Assembly: GCF_015706575.1 (NCBI RefSeq)
Contig: NW_024037074.1
Location: 24,727,334-24,791,333, forward strand
From: Patiria miniata
Lineage: Eukaryota > Echinodermata > Asteroidea > Valvatida > Asterinidae
DNA: 64,000 nt
Reading direction: 5' to 3'
The notes beneath the pieces are model-generated. The model was not told the DNA's origin. It did not search any database and saw only the letters and a program-made list of their open reading frames with translations. Shown here in pieces: positions 26,901 through 42,686 of the stretch. Position 1 is the stretch's first letter, and each line of letters opens with the position of its first letter. Both the position numbers and the translations under genes were made by a program.

Positions 26901-29900
26901 ACATATAACAAAACAACACGGTTGTCCTGCCCCCAGATCTGAAAAGAGGACAGTGATCCAACTTTTCAGACCTCAGTTCAAGAGGGGGTACAATTTACAA
27001 GTACTTAACTTTTTAATCGACGAAAGCTGCCCGGCGTCTTCTTCTGCACCAGAGACCTTCATCTTCTTCTTCATGAACCTGCACAGGACACACGGACAAA
27101 AAGACAAAAAAAGACTGCAAAAAATCGCAGCCAGGAGAATGTTAATGCCAGTCACAAATGTACATCTTTCAAAATAACACATACACATACAAAGAAAGAC
27201 TTCATTTCCAGCCAGACGCGATGCTATTTTCTTACTCTTTTCATGCTGCGCGCACTCAATTTCGACTTGTTGTCATACAATACAATAAGCTCCCAAAATA
27301 TAAGAACTTTCAGTTGCATAATTTCAGACATTTGGCGCAAGTGTTCCAAGTGGCTAGATCGCGGCCTTCGGAAATCAATTCTTTGACTTCAACACAGAGA
27401 CAAGGGCCCACATTACATCTAACAAAACAACACGGTTGTCCTGCCCCCAGATCTGAAAAGAGGACAGTGATCCAACTTTTCAGACCTGAGTTCAAGAGGG
27501 GGTACAATTTACAAGTACTTAACTTTTCAATCGACGAAAGCTGCCCGGCGTCTTCTTCTGCACCAGAGACCTTCATCTTCTTCTTCATGGACCTGCACAG
27601 GACACACGGACAAAAAGACAAAAAAAGACTGCAAAAAATCGCAGCCAGGAGAATGTTAATGCCAGTCACAAATGTACATCTTTCAAAATAACACATACAC
27701 ATACAAAGAAAGACTTCATTTCCAGCCAGACGCGATGCTATTTTCTTACTCTTTTCATGCTGCGCGCACTCAATTTCGACTTGTTGTCATACAATACAAT
27801 AAGCTCCCAAAATATAAGAACTTTCAGTTGCATAATTTCAGACATTTGGCGCAAGTGTTCCAAGTGGCTAGATCGCGGGCATCGGAAATCAATTCTTTGA
27901 CTTCAACACAGAGACAAGGGCCCACATTACATCTAACAAAACAACACGGTTGTCCTGCCCCCAGATCTGAAAAGAGGACAGTGATCCAACTTTTCAGACC
28001 TGAGTTCAAGAGGGGGTACAATTTACAAGTACTTAACTTTTCAATCGACGAAAGCTGCCCGGCGTCTTCTTCTGCACCAGAGACCTTCATCTTCTTCTTC
28101 ATGGACCTGCACAGGACACACGGACAAAAAGACAAAAAAAGACTGCAAAAAATCGCAGCCAGGAGAATGTTAATGCCAGTCACAAATGTACATCTTTCAA
28201 AATAACACATACACATACAAAGAAAGACTTCATTTCCAGCCAGACGCGATGCTATTTTCTTACTCTTTTCATGCTGCGCGCACTCAATTTCGACTTGTTG
28301 TCATACAATACAATAAGCTCCCAAAATATAAGAACTTTCAGTTGCATAATTTCAGACATTTGGCGCAAGTGTTCCAAGTGGCTAGATCGCGGGCATCGGA
28401 AATCAATTCTTTGACTTCAACACAGAGACAAGGGCCCACATTACATCAAATAAAACAACACGGTTGTCCTGCCCCCAGATCTGAAAAGAGGACAGTGATC
28501 CAACTTTTCAGACCTGAGTTCAAGAGGGGGTACAATTTACAAGTACTTAACTTTTCAATCGACGAAAGCTGCCCGGCGTCTTCTTCTGCACCAGAGACCT
28601 TCATCTTCTTCTTCATGGACCTGCACAGGACACACGGACAAAAAGACAAAAAAAGACTGCAAAAAATCGCAGCCAGGAGAATGTTAATGCCAGTCACAAA
28701 TGTACATCTTTCAAAATAACACATACACATACAAAGAAAGACTTCATTTCCAGCCAGACGCGATGCTATTTTCTTACTCTTTTCATGCTGCGCGCACTCA
28801 ATTTCGACTTGTTGTCATACAATACAATAAGCTCCCAAAATATAAGAACTTTCAGTTGCATAATTTCAGACATTTGGCGCAAGTGTTCCAAGTGGCTAGA
28901 TCGCGGGCATCGGAAATCAATTCTTTGACTTCAACACAGAGACAAGGGCCCACATTACATCAAATAAAACAACACGGTTGTCCTGCCCCCAGATCTGAAA
29001 AGAGGACAGTGATCCAACTTTTCAGACCTGAGTTCAAGAGGGGGTAAAATTCACAAGTACTTAACTTTTCAATCGACGAAAGCTGCCCGGCGTCTTCTTC
29101 TGCACCAGAGACCCTCATCTTCTTCTTCGTGGACCTGCACAGGACACACGGACAAAAAGACAAAAAAAGACTGCAAAAAATCGCAGCCAGGAGAATGTTA
29201 ATGCCAGTCACAAATGTACATCTTTCAAAATAACACATACACATACAAAGAAAGACTTCATTTCCAGCCAGACGCGATGCTATTTTCTTACTCTTTTCAT
29301 GCTGCGCGCACTCAATTTCGACTTGTTGTCATACAATACAATAAGCTCCCAAAATATAAGAACTTTCAGTTGCATAATTTCAGACATTTGGCGCAAGTGT
29401 TCCAAGTGGCTAGATCGCGGGCATCGGAAATCAATTCTTTGACTTCAACACAGAGACAAGGGCCCACATTACATCTAACAAAACAACACGGTTGTCCTGC
29501 CCCCAGATCTGAAAAGAGGACAGTGATCCAACTTTTCAGACCTGAGTTCAAGAGGGGGTACAATTGACAAGTACTTAACTTTTCAATCGACGAAAGCTGC
29601 CCGGCGTCTTCTTCTGCACCAGAGACCTTCATCTTCTTCTTCATGGACCTGCACAGGACACACGGACAAAAAGACAAAAAAAGACTGCAAAAAATCGCAG
29701 CCAGGAGAATGTTAATGCCAGTCACAAATGTACATCTTTCAAAATAACACATACACATACAAAGAAAGACTTCATTTCCAGCCAGACGCGATGCTATTTT
29801 CTTACTCTTTTCATGCTGCGCGCACTCAATTTCGACTTGTTGTCATACAATACAATAAGCTCCCAAAATATAAGAACTTTCAGTTGCATAATTTCAGACA

Positions 29901-32900
29901 TTTGGCGCAAGTGTTCCAAGTGGCTAGATCGCGGCCTTCGGAAATCAATTCTTTGACTTCAACACAGAGACAAGGGCCCACATTACATCTAACAAAACAA
30001 CACGGTTGTCCTGCCCCCAGATCTGAAAAGAGGACAGTGATCCAACTTTTCAGACCTGAGTTCAAGAGGGGGTACAATTTACAAGTACTTAACTTTTCAA
30101 TCGACGAAAGCTGCCCGGCGTCTTCTTCTGCACCAGAGACCTTCATCTTCTTCTTCATGGACCTGCACAGGACACACGGACAAAAAGACAAAAAAAGACT
30201 GCAAAAAATCGCAGCCAGGAGAATGTTAATGCCAGTCACAAATGTACATCTTTCAAAATAACACATACACATACAAAGAAAGACTTCATTTCCAGCCAGA
30301 CGCGATGCTATTTTCTTACTCTTTTCATGCTGCGCGCACTCAATTTCGACTTGTTGTCATACAATAAAGCTCCCAAAATATAAGAACTTTCAGTTGCATC
30401 ATTTCAGACATTTGGCGCAAGTGTTCCAAGTGGCTAGATCGCGGCCTTCGGAAATCAATTCTTTGACTTCAACACAGAGACAAGGGCCCACATTACATCT
30501 AACAAAACAACACGGTTGTCCTGCCCCCAGATCTGAAAAGAGGACAGTGATCCAACTTTTCAGACCTGAGTTCAAGAGGGGGTACAATTTACAAGTACTT
30601 AACTTTTCAATCGACGAAAGCTGCCCGGCGTCTTCTTCTGCACCAGAGACCTTCATCTTCTTCTTCATGGACCTGCACAGGACACACGGACAAAAAGACA
30701 AAAAAAGACTGCAAAAAATCGCAGCCAGGAGAATGTTAATGCCAGTCACAAATGTACATCTTTCAAAATAACACATACACATACAAAGAAAGACTTCATT
30801 TCCAGCCAGACGCGATGCTATTTTCTTACTCTTTTCATGCTGCGCGCACTCAATTTCGACTTGTTGTCATACAATAAGCTCCCAAAATATAAAAACTTTC
30901 AGTTGCATAATTTCAGACATTTGGCGCAAGTGTTCCAAGTGGCTAGATCGCGGCCTTCGGAAATAAATTCTTTGACTTCAACACAGAGACAAGGGCCCAC
31001 ATTACATCTAACAAAACAACACGGTTGTCCTGCCCCCAGATCTGAAAAGAGGACAGTGATCCAACTTTTCAGACCTCAGTTCAAGAGGGGGTACAATTTA
31101 CAAGTACTTAACTTTTCAATCGACGAAAGCTGCCCGGCGTCTTCTTCTGCACCAGAGACCTTCATCTTCTTCTTCATGGACCTGCACAGGACACACGGAC
31201 AAAAAGACAAAAAAAGACTGCAAAAAATCGCAGCCAGGAGAATGTTAATGCCAGTCACAAATGTACATCTTTCAAAATAACACATACACATACAAAGAAA
31301 GACTTCATTTCCAGCCAGACGCGATGCTATTTTCTTACTCTTTTCATGCTGCGCGCACTCAATTTCGACTTGTTGTCATACAATACAATAAGCTCCCAAA
31401 ATATAAGAACTTTCAGTTGCATAATTTCAGACATTTGGCGCAAGTGTTCCAAGTGGCTAGATCGCGGGCATCGGAAATCAATTCTTTGACTTCAACACAG
31501 AGACAAGGGCCCACATTACATCAAATAAAACAACACGGTTGTCCTGCCCCCAGATCTGAAAAGAGGACAGTGATCCAACTTTTCAGACCTGAGTTCAAGA
31601 GGGGGTAAAATTCACAAGTACTTAACTTTTAAATCGACGAAAGCTGCCCGGCGTCTTCTTCTGCACCAGAGACCCTCATCTTCTTCTTCGTGGACCTGCA
31701 CAGGACACACGGACAAAAAGACAAAAAAAGACTGCAAAAAATCGCAGCCAGGAGAATGTTAATGCCAGTCACAAATGTACATCTTTCAAAATAACACATA
31801 CACATACAAAGAAAGACTTCATTTCCAGCCAGACGCGATGCTATTTTCTTACTCTTTTCATGCTGCGCGCACTCAATTTCGACTTGTTGTCATACAATAC
31901 AACAAGCTCCCAAAATATAAGAACTTTCAGTTGCATAATTTCAGACATTTGGCGCAAGTGTTCCAAGTGGCTAGATCGCGGCCTTCGGAAATCAATTCTT
32001 TGACTTCAACACAGAGACAAGGGCCCACATTACATCTAACAAAACAACACGGTTGTCCTGCCCCCAGATCTGAAAAGAGGACAGTGATCCAACTTTTCAG
32101 ACCTGAGTTCAAGAGGGGGTACAATTTACAAGTACTTAACTTTTCAATCGACGAAAGCTGCCCGGCGTCTTCTTCTGCACCAGAGACCTTCATCTTCTTC
32201 TTCATGGACCTGCACAGGACACACGGACAAAAAGACAAAAAAAGACTGCAAAAAATCGCAGCCAGGAGAATGTTAATGCCAGTCACAAATGTACATCTTT
32301 CAAAATAACACATACACATACAAAGAAAGACTTCATTTCCAGCCAGACGCGATGCTATTTTCTTACTCTTTTCATGCTGCGCGCACTCAATTTCGACTTG
32401 TTGTCATACAATAAAGCTCCCAAAATATAAGAACTTTCAGTTGCATAATTTCAGACATTTGGCGCAAGTGTTCCAAGTGGCTAGATCGCGGCCTTCGGAA
32501 ATCAATTCTTTGACTTCAACACAGAGACAAGGGCCCACATTACATCTAACAAAACAACACGGTTGTCCTGCCCCCAGATCTGAAAAGAGGACAGTGATCC
32601 AACTTTTCAGACCTGAGTTCAAGAGGGGGTACAATTTACAAGTACTTAACTTTTCAATCGACGAAAGCTGCCCGGCGTCTTCTTCTGCACCAGAGACCTT
32701 CATCTTCTTCTTCATGGACCTGCACAGGACACACGGACAAAAAGACAAAAAAAGACTGCAAAAAATCGCAGCCAGGAGAATGTTAATGCCAGTCACAAAT
32801 GTACATCTTTCAAAATAACACATACACATACAAAGAAAGACTTCATTTCCAGCCAGACGCGATGCTATTTTCTTACTCTTTTCATGCTGCGCGCACTCAA

Positions 32901-35900
32901 TTTCGACTTGTTGTCATACAATAAGCTCCCAAAATATAAGAACTTTCAGTTGCATAATTTCAGACATTTGGCGCAAGTGTTCCAAGTGGCTAGATCGCGG
33001 GCATCGGAAATCAATTCTTTGACTTCAACACAGAGACAAGGGCCCACATTACATCAAACAAAACAACACGGTTGTCCTGCCCCCAGATCTGAAAAGAGGA
33101 CAGTGATCCAACTTTTCAGACCTGAGTTCAAGAGGGGGTACAATTTACAAGTACTTAACTTTTCAATCGACGAAAGCTGCCCGGCGTCTTCTTCTGCACC
33201 AGAGACCTTCATCTTCTTCTTCATGGACCTGCACAGGACACACGGACAAAAAGACAAAAAAAGACTGCAAAAAATCGCAGCCAGGAGAATGTTAATGCCA
33301 GTCACAAATGTACATCTTTCAAAATAACACATACACATACAAAGAAAGACTTCATTTCCAGCCAGACGCGATGCTATTTTCTTACTCTTTTCATGCTGCG
33401 CGCACTCAATTTCGACTTGTTGTCATACAATACAATAAGCTCCCAAAATATAAGAACTTTCAGTTGCATAATTTCAGACATTTGGCGCAAGTGTTCCAAG
33501 TGGCTAGATCGCGGGCTTCGGAAATCAATTCTTTGACTTCAACACAGAGACAAGGGCCCACATTACATCTAACAAAACAACACGGTTGTCCTGCCCCCAG
33601 ATCTGAAAAGAGGACAGTGATCCAACTTTTCAGACCTGAGTTCAAGAGGGGGTACAATTTACAAGTACTTAACTTTTCAATCGACGAAAGCTGCCCGGCG
33701 TCTTCTTCTGCACCAGAGACCTTCATCTTCTTCTTCATGGACCTGCACAGGACACACGGACAAAAAGACAAAAAAAGACTGCAAAAAATCGCAGCCAGGA
33801 GAATGTTAATGCCAGTCACAAATGTACATCTTTCAAAATAACACATACACATACAAAGAAAGACTTCATTTCCAGCCAGACGCGATGCTATTTTCTTACT
33901 CTTTTCATGCTGCGCGCACTCAATTTCGACTTGTTGTCATACAATAAAGCTCCCAAAATATAAGAACTTTCAGTTGCATAATTTCAGACATTTGGCGCAA
34001 GTGTTCCAAGTGGCTAGATCGCGGCCTTCGGAAATCAATTCTTTGACTTCAACACAGAGACAAGGGCCCACATTACATCTAACAAAACAACACGGTTGTC
34101 CTGCCCCCAGATCTGAAAAGAGGACAGTGATCCAACTTTTCAGACCTGAGTTCAAGAGGGGGTACAATTGACAAGTACTTAACTTTTCAATCGACGAAAG
34201 CTGCCCGGCGTCTTCTTCTGCACCAGAGACCTTCATCTTCTTCTTCATGGACCTGCACAGGACACACGGACAAAAAGACAAAAAAAGACTGCAAAAAATC
34301 GCAGCCAGGAGAATGTTAATGCCAGTCACAAATGTACATCTTTCAAAATAACACATACACATACAAAGAAAGACTTCATTTCCAGCCAGACGCGATGCTA
34401 TTTTCTTACTCTTTTCATGCTGCGCGCACTCAATTTCGACTTGTTGTCATACAATACAATAAGCTCCCAAAATATAAGAACTTTCAGTTGCATAATTTCA
34501 GACATTTGGCGCAAGTGTTCCAAGTGGCTAGATCGCGGCCTTCGGAAATCAATTCTTTGACTTCAACACAGAGACAAGGGCCCACATTACATCTAACAAA
34601 ACAACACGGTTGTCCTGCCCCCAGATCTGAAAAGAGGACAGTGATCCAACTTTTCAGACCTGAGTTCAAGAGGGGGTACAATTTACAAGTACTTAACTTT
34701 TCAATCGACGAAAGCTGCCCGGCGTCTTCTTCTGCACCAGAGACCTTCATCTTCTTCTTCATGGACCTGCACAGGACACACGGACAAAAAGACAAAAAAA
34801 GACTGCAAAAAATCGCAGCCAGGAGAATGTTAATGCCAGTCACAAATGTACATCTTTCAAAATAACACATACACATACAAAGAAAGACTTCATTTCCAGC
34901 CAGACGCGATGCTATTTTCTTACTCTTTTCATGCTGCGCGCACTCAATTTCGACTTGTTGTCATACAATACAATAAGCTCCCAAAATATAAGAACTTTCA
35001 GTTGCATAATTTCAGACATTTGGCGCAAGTGTTCCAAGTGGCTAGATCGCGGGCATCGGAAATCAATTCTTTGACTTCAACACAGAGACAAGGGCCCACA
35101 TTACATCTAACAAAACAACACGGTTGTCCTGCCCCCAGATCTGAAAAGAGGACAGTGATCCAACTTTTCAGACCTGAGTTCAAGAGGGGGTACAATTTAC
35201 AAGTACTTAACTTTTCAATCGACGAAAGCTGCCCGGCGTCTTCTTCTGCACCAGAGACCTTCATCTTCTTCTTCATGGACCTGCACAGGACACACGGACA
35301 AAAAGACAAAAAAAGACTGCAAAAAATCGCAGCCAGGAGAATGTTAATGCCAGTCACAAATGTACATCTTTCAAAATAACACATACACATACAAAGAAAG
35401 ACTTCATTTCCAGCCAGACGCGATGCTATTTTCTTACTCTTTTCATGCTGCGCGCACTCAATTTCGACTTGTTGTCATACAATAAAGCTCCCAAAATATA
35501 AGAACTTTCAGTTGCATAATTTCAGACATTTGGCGCAAGTGTTCCAAGTGGCTAGATCGCGGCCTATCGGAAATCAATTCTTTGACTTCAACACAGAGAC
35601 AAGGGCCCACATTACATCTAACAAAACAACACGGTTGTCCTGCCCCCAGATCTGAAAAGAGGACAGTGATCCAACTTTTCAGACCTGAGTTCAAGAGGGG
35701 GTACAATTTACAAGTACTTAACTTTTTAATCGACGAAAGCTGCCCGGCGTCTTCTTCTGCACCAGAGACCTTCATCTTCTTCTTCATGGACCTGCACAGG
35801 ACACACGGACAAAAAGACAAAAAAAGACTGCAAAAAATCGCAGCCAGGAGAATGTTAATGCCAGTCACAAATGTACATCTTTCAAAATAACACATACACA

Positions 35901-38900
35901 TACAAAGAAAGACTTCATTTCCAGCCAGACGCGATGCTATTTTCTTACTCTTTTCATGCTGCGCGCACTCAATTTCGACTTGTTGTCATACAATACAATA
36001 AGCTCCCAAAATATAAGAACTTTCAGTTGCATAATTTCAGACATTTGGCGCAAGTGTTCCAAGTGGCTAGATCGCGGCCTTCGGAAATCAATTCTTTGAC
36101 TTCAACACAGAGACAAGGGCCCACATTACATCTAACAAAACAACACGGTTGTCCTGCCCCCAGATCTGAAAAGAGGACAGTGATCCAACTTTTCAGACCT
36201 GAGTTCAAGAGGGGGTACAATTTACAAGTACTTAACTTTTCAATCGACGAAAGCTGCCCGGCGTCTTCTTCTGCACCAGAGACCTTCATCTTCTTCTTCA
36301 TGGACCTGCACAGGACACACGGACAAAAAGACAAAAAAAGACTGCAAAAAATCGCAGCCAGGAGAATGTTAATGCCAGTCACAAATGTACATCTTTCAAA
36401 ATAACACATACACATACAAAGAAAGACTTCATTTCCAGCCAGACGCGATGCTATTTTCTTACTCTTTTCATGCTGCGCGCACTCAATTTCGACTTGTTGT
36501 CATACAATAAAGCTCCCAAAATATAAGAACTTTCAGTTGCATAATTTCAGACATTTGGCGCAAGTGTTCCAAGTGGCTAGATCGCGGCCTTCGGAAATCA
36601 ATTCTTTGACTTCAACACAGAGACAAGGGCCCACATTACATCTAACAAAACAACACGGTTGTCCTGCCCCCAGATCTGAAAAGAGGACAGTGATCCAACT
36701 TTTCAGACCTGAGTTCAAGAGGGGGTACAATTTACAAGTACTTAACTTTTCAATCGACGAAAGCTGCCCGGCGTCTTCTTCTGCACCAGAGACCTTCATC
36801 TTCTTCTTCATGGACCTGCACAGGACACACGGACAAAAAGACAAAAAAAGACTGCAAAAAATCGCAGCCAGGAGAATGTTAATGCCAGTCACAAATGTAC
36901 ATCTTTCAAAATAACACATACACATACAAAGAAAGACTTCATTTCCAGCCAGACGCGATGCTATTTTCTTACTCTTTTCATGCTGCGCGCACTCAATTTC
37001 GACTTGTTGTCATACAATACAATAAGCTCCCAAAATATAAGAACTTTCAGTTGCATAATTTCAGACATTTGGCGCAAGTGTTCCAAGTGGCTAGATCGCG
37101 GCCTTCGGAAATCAATTCTTTGACTTCAACACAGAGACAAGGGCCCACATTACATCTAACAAAACAACACGGTTGTCCTGCCCCCAGATCTGAAAAGAGG
37201 ACAGTGATCCAACTTTTCAGACCTGAGTTCAAGAGGGGGTACAATTTACAAGTACTTAACTTTTCAATCGACGAAAGCTGCCCGGCGTCTTCTTCTGCAC
37301 CAGAGACCTTCATCTTCTTCTTCATGGACCTGCACAGGACACACGGACAAAAAGACAAAAAAAGACTGCAAAAAATCGCAGCCAGGAGAATGTTAATGCC
37401 AGTCACAAATGTACATCTTTCAAAATAACACATACACATACAAAGAAAGACTTCATTTCCAGCCAGACGCGATGCTATTTTCTTACTCTTTTCATGCTGC
37501 GCGCACTCAATTTCGACTTGTTGTCATACAATAAAGCTCCCAAAATATAAGAACTTTCAGTTGCATAATTTCAGACATTTGGCGCAAGTGTTCCAAGTGG
37601 CTAGATCGCGGGCATCGGAAATCAATTCTTTGACTTCAACACAGAGACAAGGGCCCACATTACATCTAACAAAACAACACGGTTGTCCTGCCCCCAGATC
37701 TGAAAAGAGGACAGTGATCCAACTTTTCAGACCTGAGTTCAAGAGGGGGTACAATTTACAAGTACTTAACTTTTCAATCGACGAAAGCTGCCCGGCGTCT
37801 TCTTCTGCACCAGAGACCTTCATCTTCTTCTTCATGGACCTGCACAGGACACACGGACAAAAAGACAAAAAAAGACTGCAAAAAATCGCAGCCAGGAGAA
37901 TGTTAATGCCAGTCACAAATGTACATCTTTCAAAATAACACATACACATACAAAGAAAGACTTCATTTCCAGCCAGACGCGATGCTATTTTCTTACTCTT
38001 TTCATGCTGCGCGCACTCAATTTCGACTTGTTGTCATACAATAAAGCTCCCAAAATATAAGAACTTTCAGTTGCATAATTTCAGACATTTGGCGCAAGTG
38101 TTCCAAGTGGCTAGATCGCGGCCTTCGGAAATCAATTCTTTGACTTCAACACAGAGACAAGGGCCCACATTACATCTAACAAAACAACACGGTTGTCCTG
38201 CCCCCAGATCTGAAAAGAGGACAGTGATCCAACTTTTCAGACCTGAGTTCAAGAGGGGGTAAAATTCACAAGTACTTAACTTTTAAATCGACGAAAGCTG
38301 CCCGGCGTCTTCTTCTGCACCAGAGACCCTCATCTTCTTCTTCGTGGACCTGCACAGGACACACGGACAAAAAGACAAAAAAAGACTGCAAAAAATCGCA
38401 GCCAGGAGAATGTTAATGCCAGTCACAAATGTACATCTTTCAAAATAACACATACACATACAAAGAAAGACTTCATTTCCAGCCAGACGCGATGCTATTT
38501 TCTTACTCTTTTCATGCTGCGCGCACTCAATTTCGACTTGTTGTCATACAATACAATAAGCTCCCAAAATATAAGAACTTTCAGTTGCATAATTTCAGAC
38601 ATTTGGCGCAAGTGTTCCAAGTGGCTAGATCGCGGGCATCGGAAATCAATTCTTTGACTTCAACACAGAGACAAGGGCCCACATTACATCAAAAAACAAC
38701 ACGGTTGTCCTGCCCCCAGATCTGAAAAGAGGACAGTGATCCAACTTTTCAGACCTGAGTTCAAGAGGGGGTACAATTTACAAGTACTTAACTTTTCAAT
38801 CGACGAAAGCTGCCCGGCGTCTTCTTCTGCACCAGAGACCTTCATCTTCTTCTTCATGGACCTGCACAGGACACACGGACAAAAAGACAAAAAAAGACTG

Positions 38901-41900
38901 CAAAAAATCGCAGCCAGGAGAATGTTAATGCCAGTCACAAATGTACATCTTTCAAAATAACACATACACATACAAAGAAAGACTTCATTTCCAGCCAGAC
39001 GCGATGCTATTTTCTTACTCTTTTCATGCTGCGCGCACTCAATTTCGACTTGTTGTCATACAATACAATAAGCTCCCAAAATATAAGAACTTTCAGTTGC
39101 ATAATTTCAGACATTTGGCGCAAGTGTTCCAAGTGGCTAGATCGCGGGCTTCGGAAATCAATTCTTTGACTTCAACACAGAGACAAGGGCCCACATTACA
39201 TCTAACAAAACAACACGGTTGTCCTGCCCCCAGATCTGAAAAGAGGACAGTGATCCAACTTTTCAGACCTGAGTTCAAGAGGGGGTACAATTTACAAGTA
39301 CTTAACTTTTCAATCGACGAAAGCTGCCCGGCGTCTTCTTCTGCACCAGAGACCTTCATCTTCTTCTTCATGGACCTGCACAGGACACACGGACAAAAAG
39401 ACAAAAAAAGACTGCAAAAAATCGCAGCCAGGAGAATGTTAATGCCAGTCACAAATGTACATCTTTCAAAATAACACATACACATACAAAGAAAGACTTC
39501 ATTTCCAGCCAGACGCGATGCTATTTTCTTACTCTTTTCATGCTGCGCGCACTCAATTTCGACTTGTTGTCATACAATACAATAAGCTCCCAAAATATAA
39601 GAACTTTCAGTTGCATAATTTCAGACATTTGGCGCAAGTGTTCCAAGTGGCTAGATCGCGGCCTTCGGAAATCAATTCTTTGACTTCAACACAGAGACAA
39701 GGGCCCACATTACATCTAACAAAACAACACGGTTGTCCTGCCCCCAGATCTGAAAAGAGGACAGTGATCCAACTTTTCAGACCTGAGTTCAAGAGGGGGT
39801 ACAATTTACAAGTACTTAACTTTTCAATCGACGAAAGCTGCCCGGCGTCTTCTTCTGCACCAGAGACCTTCATCTTCTTCTTCATGGACCTGCACAGGAC
39901 ACACGGACAAAAAGACAAAAAAAGACTGCAAAAAATCGCAGCCAGGAGAATGTTAATGCCAGTCACAAATGTACATCTTTCAAAATAACACATACACATA
40001 CAAAGAAAGACTTCATTTCCAGCCAGACGCGATGCTATTTTCTTACTCTTTTCATGCTGCGCGCACTCAATTTCGACTTGTTGTCATACAATAAAGCTCC
40101 CAAAATATAAGAACTTTCAGTTGCATAATTTCAGACATTTGGCGCAAGTGTTCCAAGTGGCTAGATCGCGGCCTTCGGAAATCAATTCTTTGACTTCAAC
40201 ACAGAGACAAGGGCCCACATTACATCTAACAAAACAACACGGTTGTCCTGCCCCCAGATCTGAAAAGAGGACAGTGATCCAACTTTTCAGACCTGAGTTC
40301 AAGAGGGGGTACAATTTACAAGTACTTAACTTTTCAATCGACGAAAGCTGCCCGGCGTCTTCTTCTGCACCAGAGACCTTCATCTTCTTCTTCATGGACC
40401 TGCACAGGACACACGGACAAAAAGACAAAAAAAGACTGCAAAAAATCGCAGCCAGGAGAATGTTAATGCCAGTCACAAATGTACATCTTTCAAAATAACA
40501 CATACACATACAAAGAAAGACTTCATTTCCAGCCAGACGCGATGCTATTTTCTTACTCTTTTCATGCTGCGCGCACTCAATTTCGACTTGTTGTCATACA
40601 ATACAATAAGCTCCCAAAATATAAGAACTTTCAGTTGCATAATTTCAGACATTTGGCGCAAGTGTTCCAAGTGGCTAGATCGCGGCCTTCGGAAATCAAT
40701 TCTTTGACTTCAACACAGAGACAAGGGCCCACATTACATCTAACAAAACAACACGGTTGTCCTGCCCCCAGATCTGAAAAGAGGACAGTGATCCAACTTT
40801 TCAGACCTGAGTTCAAGAGGGGGTACAATTTACAAGTACTTAACTTTTCAATCGACGAAAGCTGCCCGGCGTCTTCTTCTGCACCAGAGACCTTCATCTT
40901 CTTCTTCATGGACCTGCACAGGACACACGGACAAAAAGACAAAAAAAGACTGCAAAAAATCGCAGCCAGGAGAATGTTAATGCCAGTCACAAATGTACAT
41001 CTTTCAAAATAACACATACACATACAAAGAAAGACTTCATTTCCAGCCAGACGCGATGCTATTTTCTTACTCTTTTCATGCTGCGCGCACTCAATTTCGA
41101 CTTGTTGTCATACAATACAATAAGCTCCCAAAATATAAGAACTTTCAGTTGCATAATTTCAGACATTTGGCGCAAGTGTTCCAAGTGGCTAGATCGCGGG
41201 CATCGGAAATCAATTCTTTGACTTCAACACAGAGACAAGGGCCCACATTACATCTAACAAAACAACACGGTTGTCCTGCCCCCAGATCTGAAAAGAGGAC
41301 AGTGATCCAACTTTTCAGACCTGAGTTCAAGAGGGGGTACAATTTACAAGTACTTAACTTTTCAATCGACGAAAGCTGCCCGGCGTCTTCTTCTGCACCA
41401 GAGACCTTCATCTTCTTCTTCATGGACCTGCACAGGACACACGGACAAAAAGACAAAAAAAGACTGCAAAAAATCGCAGCCAGGAGAATGTTAATGCCAG
41501 TCACAAATGTACATCTTTCAAAATAACACATACACATACAAAGAAAGACTTCATTTCCAGCCAGACGCGATGCTATTTTCTTACTCTTTTCATGCTGCGC
41601 GCACTCAATTTCGACTTGTTGTCATACAATAAAGCTCCCAAAATATAAGAACTTTCAGTTGCATCATTTCAGACATTTGGCGCAAGTGTTCCAAGTGGCT
41701 AGATCGCGGCCTTCGGAAATCAATTCTTTGACTTCAACACAGAGACAAGGGCCCACATTACATCTAACAAAACAACACGGTTGTCCTGCCCCCAGATCTG
41801 AAAAGAGGACAGTGATCCAACTTTTCAGACCTGAGTTCAAGAGGGGGTAAAATTCACAAGTACTTAACTTTTAAATCGACGAAAGCTGCCCGGCGTCTTC

Positions 41901-42686
41901 TTCTGCACCAGAGACCCTCATCTTCTTCTTCGTGGACCTGCACAGGACACACGGACAAAAAGACAAAAAAAGACTGCAAAAAATCGCAGCCAGGAGAATG
42001 TTAATGCCAGTCACAAATGTACATCTTTCAAAATAACACATACACATACAAAGAAAGACTTCATTTCCAGCCAGACGCGATGCTATTTTCTTACTCTTTT
42101 CATGCTGCGCGCACTCAATTTCGACTTGTTGTCATACAATACAATAAGCTCCCAAAATATAAGAACTTTCAGTTGCATAATTTCAGACATTTGGCGCAAG
42201 TGTTCCAAGTGGCTAGATCGCGGGCATCGGAAATCAATTCTTTGACTTCAACACAGAGACAAGGGCCCACATTACATCAAACAAAACAACACGGTTGTCC
42301 TGCCCCCAGATCTGAAAAGAGGACAGTGATCCAACTTTTCAGACCTGAGTTCAAGAGGGGGTACAATTTACAAGTACTTAACTTTTCAATCGACGAAAGC
42401 TGCCCGGCGTCTTCTTCTGCACCAGAGACCTTCATCTTCTTCTTCATGGACCTGCACAGGACACACGGACAAAAAGACAAAAAAAGACTGCAAAAAATCG
42501 CAGCCAGGAGAATGTTAATGCCAGTCACAAATGTACATCTTTCAAAATAACACATACACATACAAAGAAAGACTTCATTTCCAGCCAGACGCGATGCTAT
42601 TTTCTTACTCTTTTCATGCTGCGCGCACTCAATTTCGACTTGTTGTCATACAATACAATAAGCTCCCAAAATATAAGAACTTTCAG